NCBI GenBank assembly: GCA_024645305.1
Contig: JAHEFU010000118.1
Coordinates: 1-8,509, forward strand
DNA from: Planctomycetales bacterium
GTDB lineage: Bacteria > 4484-113 > JAFGCY01
Reading direction: 5' to 3'
Length of the DNA: 8,509 nt
The position numbers were made by a program, and so were the translations under genes. Shown piece after piece: positions 5,821 to 8,509 of this stretch. Every line of letters starts with the position of its first letter. Position 1 is the first letter of the stretch. The notes below the pieces were generated by a model. The model was not told the DNA's origin. It did not search any database and worked only from the letters and a program-made list of their open reading frames with translations.

Positions 5821-8034
5821 ATGCTGAAGCTGCTTCTCGATTACCGCATTGCCGCACTTGCCACGCTGTCCCTGCTGCTTTGTGCCTGTGGTCCAACCAG
5901 TGACCCATTTGACGGCACCACAACTGTAGTCCCGGATGCACTGTTGCCTGCCGAGCTCACCTGGCCACCCGCGGCCGGGCCGCAACGCAGCGCCAGTGAT
6001 GACTCGATTGAACTGCTGGGCAGCGAATTCAGTGCTGCCGGTGGCGGAGCACATGCGGTTTCCACGGTCTGCAAACTCAATGGCGGCACCGCGCCCTGGG
6101 CGATCTACAGCCTCAGCAGCTTCAATACGGTTGAGCTGGGCTCCATCAAGGTGGATTACAACAAGCTGGTGGGTGAGGGCACAATCCTGTACATCGGCAT
6201 GGCCAACTATGCAAAGGATCGCTGGGAGTGGTACTCCACGGAAGGCAACGGGGCCTGGACATTCAACCCGGTCGTGCCTGCGGACTATGCCTCGCCGGCC
6301 GGCAATGTGCACATCGCCCTGCTGCGTACCGGACCAGCCACGATTGACCTGCAGAAGGTGACATTCTTCCGCGTCGGCGAAGTGACCATCACCCCGCCCC
6401 AGAACCTGCGCAGTGATGAACAGACACCGGAGAACATCGGCCTGCAGTGGGATCCCGTACCGGGCGCTGACAGTTACAACCTGTACTTCTCACGTTACTC
6501 GGACCTGCGTGAGCCGATCAAGGTGAACGCGGACCCGATCATTGGTGAGGACTTTGACTATGCGCCGGTGCTCAAGGGCATCATCTACTACTTCCACGTC
6601 ACGGCCGTCGGGGCCTCTGAGTCGGATGCGAGCGAGTTCATTGACATTTTCGCTCCCCTGATCGACATGCCTGCCCCGATGAACCCCAGCGTGATTGAAT
6701 CCACCCCGACATCTGTGACAATCGGCTGGGAGTGGGACACGGATCTGCTCGGTCCCGAACCGGCCAACGGATTCTACGTTTATATGAAGCCTGAGAAGGA
6801 CTTCAACCTCGAACCCCTGATTGAAATCAAGTACCGTTCCCAGCCCTGGGCCCGCACCGCCCTGTTTACGGGCCTGCAGGAAAGCAAGCTGTACTACTAC
6901 CGCATCTGCGGGGCCAGCCTCAACAATGCCCGCGGCAGGATGACTGATGACCTGCCGGCCCTGACCGGTGAATACTGGAACTGGACGGAGGCCAATCCCG
7001 TGTCTGCCGGCAGGGAACCGATCAGGGCGCTGGCAACCGGCAGCCAGATCACTGCCATCTGGCTGGAAGCGGACAGCGGCACCGGAAGTCCGACGGGCAG
7101 CGTGAGCTTCTCCCAGGGGCTCGGCGCCAGCTGGACCACCGGCGGCTGCGGACTGGACGCCGATACGGAGAACTTCCAGAACTACCTGGATCTGGATGAG
7201 CGCGGTGGCAACTTCCTCATCTCGGCCTATGACAACATCAACCAGGATCTGTTTGCTTCATTCGGCAGCCCCACGGGTGGCTGGACCAAGGAGTTCGTGG
7301 CGGACGGCACGAAGGTCGGCCAGTTTGATGTGCCCAGCGCCGGGCATTACGGCGACTGTGCCATCACGGATGATTCCTACAACATCATCCACAAGGACTT
7401 CTACGCGAAGATGACCTATATGCACAGCCGGCCGGTCGGCGGCGGCGGCTGGACACGTGCGGACGTCCGGCCCCTGGGCGACGGCGCCTTCCCGGTGGAG
7501 CTGGAGCTGGAGACCAATGGCAACACCCTGGAGTTCCTCTACTTTGACTACGAGATCCACGAGCTGCTCTTCGGTCAGGGCCCGGCACCCTTTGCCCCTG
7601 TGCAGATCAGTGACAACATGGGCTCCAACAACGGCCTGGACGCGGACCTGCTGATGACACCCGGCGGCTGGATCAGCCCCAGCTACGATTCCAACGGTGA
7701 CGACCTCTACCTGCTGCGCCAGAATGGCAGCAGCTGGGACCTCGAGGACATTGCCGTTTCACCCGGCAATGCCAGCGGATACGGCAACAATGCCCGGCTC
7801 GAGGCCTTCCGCAACGGGCTGATCTGCGTTTACCTGAACAATACAAATGACTGGTATGCCTCCGTGTATGACGGCAGCCAGTGGTTCCAGCAGGTGATGC
7901 TGCTGCCCCTCAATGCGGCATCGACCGCCGAACTCGTGGTGGTTGCCGACGAACCCTATTTCCTCGTGGAGGACATTGACGAGGACATGATCTACTGTGT
8001 GAAGGGTGTGATTCCGCCTTTCGACCAGCTCTAG
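5821..8034 (+). CDS. Lipoprotein with N-terminal beta module, two FnIII domains and propeller-like C-terminus
   Basis: A 737-aa predicted surface lipoprotein of unknown function. The signal peptide ends at lipobox L20-C21-A22-C23. Residues about 55-187 form a beta-rich module repeated at the start of the next gene (RSASDDS at 56-62; APWAIYSL at 91-98). Residues about 192-278 and 283-394 look like two fibronectin type III domains, with the expected Trp (W210, W303) and the tyrosine-corner-like YYFHVTAV and YYYRICGA. Residues about 395-737 show roughly 50-residue units, most with a Trp near the end (W438, W488, W544, W639, W688), consistent with a propeller; no catalytic motif was found. The ATG follows an AAAGGA SD (5809-5814, six-base spacing), and an in-frame TAG immediately precedes it. 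It is divergent from tRNA-Gln. The next lipoprotein starts 108 bp after its stop, suggesting a shared transcript. Confidence 0.92.
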   Translation: MLKLLLDYRIAALATLSLLLCACGPTSDPFDGTTTVVPDALLPAELTWPPAAGPQRSASDDSIELLGSEFSAAGGGAHAVSTVCKLNGGTAPWAIYSLSSFNTVELGSIKVDYNKLVGEGTILYIGMANYAKDRWEWYSTEGNGAWTFNPVVPADYASPAGNVHIALLRTGPATIDLQKVTFFRVGEVTITPPQNLRSDEQTPENIGLQWDPVPGADSYNLYFSRYSDLREPIKVNADPIIGEDFDYAPVLKGIIYYFHVTAVGASESDASEFIDIFAPLIDMPAPMNPSVIESTPTSVTIGWEWDTDLLGPEPANGFYVYMKPEKDFNLEPLIEIKYRSQPWARTALFTGLQESKLYYYRICGASLNNARGRMTDDLPALTGEYWNWTEANPVSAGREPIRALATGSQITAIWLEADSGTGSPTGSVSFSQGLGASWTTGGCGLDADTENFQNYLDLDERGGNFLISAYDNINQDLFASFGSPTGGWTKEFVADGTKVGQFDVPSAGHYGDCAITDDSYNIIHKDFYAKMTYMHSRPVGGGGWTRADVRPLGDGAFPVELELETNGNTLEFLYFDYEIHELLFGQGPAPFAPVQISDNMGSNNGLDADLLMTPGGWISPSYDSNGDDLYLLRQNGSSWDLEDIAVSPGNASGYGNNARLEAFRNGLICVYLNNTNDWYASVYDGSQWFQQVMLLPLNAASTAELVVVADEPYFLVEDIDEDMIYCVKGVIPPFDQL

Positions 8035-8142
8035 GAGTAACCTGGAATGGGACGGGGACAGGCCAGCAGCTCCACGGGCGGAGTGCTTCGATGAGCAGCA
8101 CGGTTCGGCAGCGGCCGAGGTGTTGCCCTAAGGGAGGTTAAT

Positions 8143-8509
8143 ATGGGAGTCAGGTACATCCTGCTGCTGGCAGTGACGCTGGCACTGGCCAGCTGCGGTC
8201 GCCCCGGCGGCCCGCTGCCCGGGGAGCCGGGAATTGAAGCGCCGGAGCAGCTGTTCGCTGTCGATGACGGCGGCCCGGAGCTGCCCGCCGAGGCACTGCC
8301 CGCCTTCCCGGCTGGACTTGACAACCTGTCGCGCAGCGTAAGCGACGACAGCGTGATCCTGCAGGGCCGCGACTGGCATGAGAAAAGTGATACGGCCGAG
8401 GAAGTCGGCAGCACCCTGGAACTCAATAATGGCGAACAGGCCTGGGGCATCTACGCCCTCGGTGGCTTCGGGCAGGTCACACCCGGCAGCGTTTATGCCT
8501 CCTTCTGGA
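8143..8509 (+). CDS. Lipoprotein paralogous to the upstream gene, 3' truncated by window end
   Basis: The first 122 codons of a gene that continues past the window. The signal peptide (MGVRYILLLAVTLALASC) has a textbook lipobox L15-A16-S17-C18. A proline/glycine/acid-rich linker follows (about 20-60), then the module seen in the preceding gene: RSVSDDS at 64-70 aligns with RSASDDS, and AWGIYAL at 100-106 with PWAIYSL; the LN-G, aromatic and GS positions are also conserved. A strong SD, GGGAGG (8132-8137), lies five bases before the ATG. This frame is too short for automatic length cut-offs only because the window ends. It is a tandem paralogue of the 5821-8034 gene. FnIII or propeller domains may follow but cannot be seen. 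Confidence 0.88.
   Translation, partial: MGVRYILLLAVTLALASCGRPGGPLPGEPGIEAPEQLFAVDDGGPELPAEALPAFPAGLDNLSRSVSDDSVILQGRDWHEKSDTAEEVGSTLELNNGEQAWGIYALGGFGQVTPGSVYASFW

Noticed and set aside
5728..6312. 194-codon minus-strand frame across tRNA-Gln and the 737-aa gene
   Set aside because: It runs through a tRNA and antisense to a well-supported lipoprotein, so it is a shadow frame.
8035..8142. Terminator or small gene in the 108-bp gap between the two plus-strand lipoproteins
   Set aside because: Only short imperfect inverted repeats (such as GTGCT/AGCAC at 8083-8101) without a T-tract were found, and no ORF with an SD other than the next gene.
1..8509. CRISPR array, insertion sequence or phage module
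   Set aside because: No regularly spaced short repeats, transposase, recombinase or phage structural genes are visible on either strand.

Overview
The window is a GC-rich bacterial chromosome segment with an SD-using but apparently mixed translation-start repertoire. Its content is dominated by predicted lipoproteins. Every sizeable protein except the TetR-type regulator starts with a type II (lipobox) signal peptide, which suggests a diderm bacterium with a large set of surface or outer-membrane lipoproteins. The modules present (cohesin-like, dockerin-like, PKD, fibronectin III, beta-propeller) are typical of extracellular proteins in environmental and often uncultivated lineages. I cannot name the species or phylum from the sequence alone.

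Layout, left to right. (1) Positions 1-860, minus strand: a small cluster of two paralogous small lipoproteins (one complete at 339-674, one cut by the window edge at 1-74) flanking a 44-residue ORF (149-283). A plausible sigma70-type promoter with several AT-rich inverted repeats lies upstream. (2) Positions 933-4673, minus strand: a 1246-residue modular lipoprotein. In order it has a lipoprotein signal, a cohesin-like beta-sandwich, a duplicated dockerin-like calcium-loop motif, a linker/beta domain, five PKD domains and a probable seven-bladed Asp-box beta-propeller. (3) Positions 4894-5523, minus strand: a TetR-family repressor with palindromes over its own promoter and start codon. (4) Positions 5704-5777, minus strand: tRNA-Gln(CUG) with encoded CCA, a perfect TATAAT upstream and a terminator-like hairpin downstream. 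(5) Positions 5821 to the end, plus strand: two tandem lipoproteins sharing the same N-terminal beta module. The first (737 aa) adds two FnIII domains and a propeller-like C-terminus; the second is cut by the window end.

How the parts may fit together: the large minus-strand protein and the 737-aa plus-strand protein share a plan (lipid anchor, then beta-sandwich spacer domains, then a propeller-like head), which fits displayed binding or recognition proteins. No enzyme active site is visible. The regulator could control itself and possibly the downstream 1246-aa gene, but this is inferred only from orientation and proximity. The most interesting points are the cohesin-like plus dockerin-like pair within one lipid-anchored chain, the 561-bp two-domain duplication of the PKD array, the two apparently leaderless genes with identical -10-to-start geometry, and the 44-aa ORF sharing a C-terminal motif with the adjacent lipoprotein.
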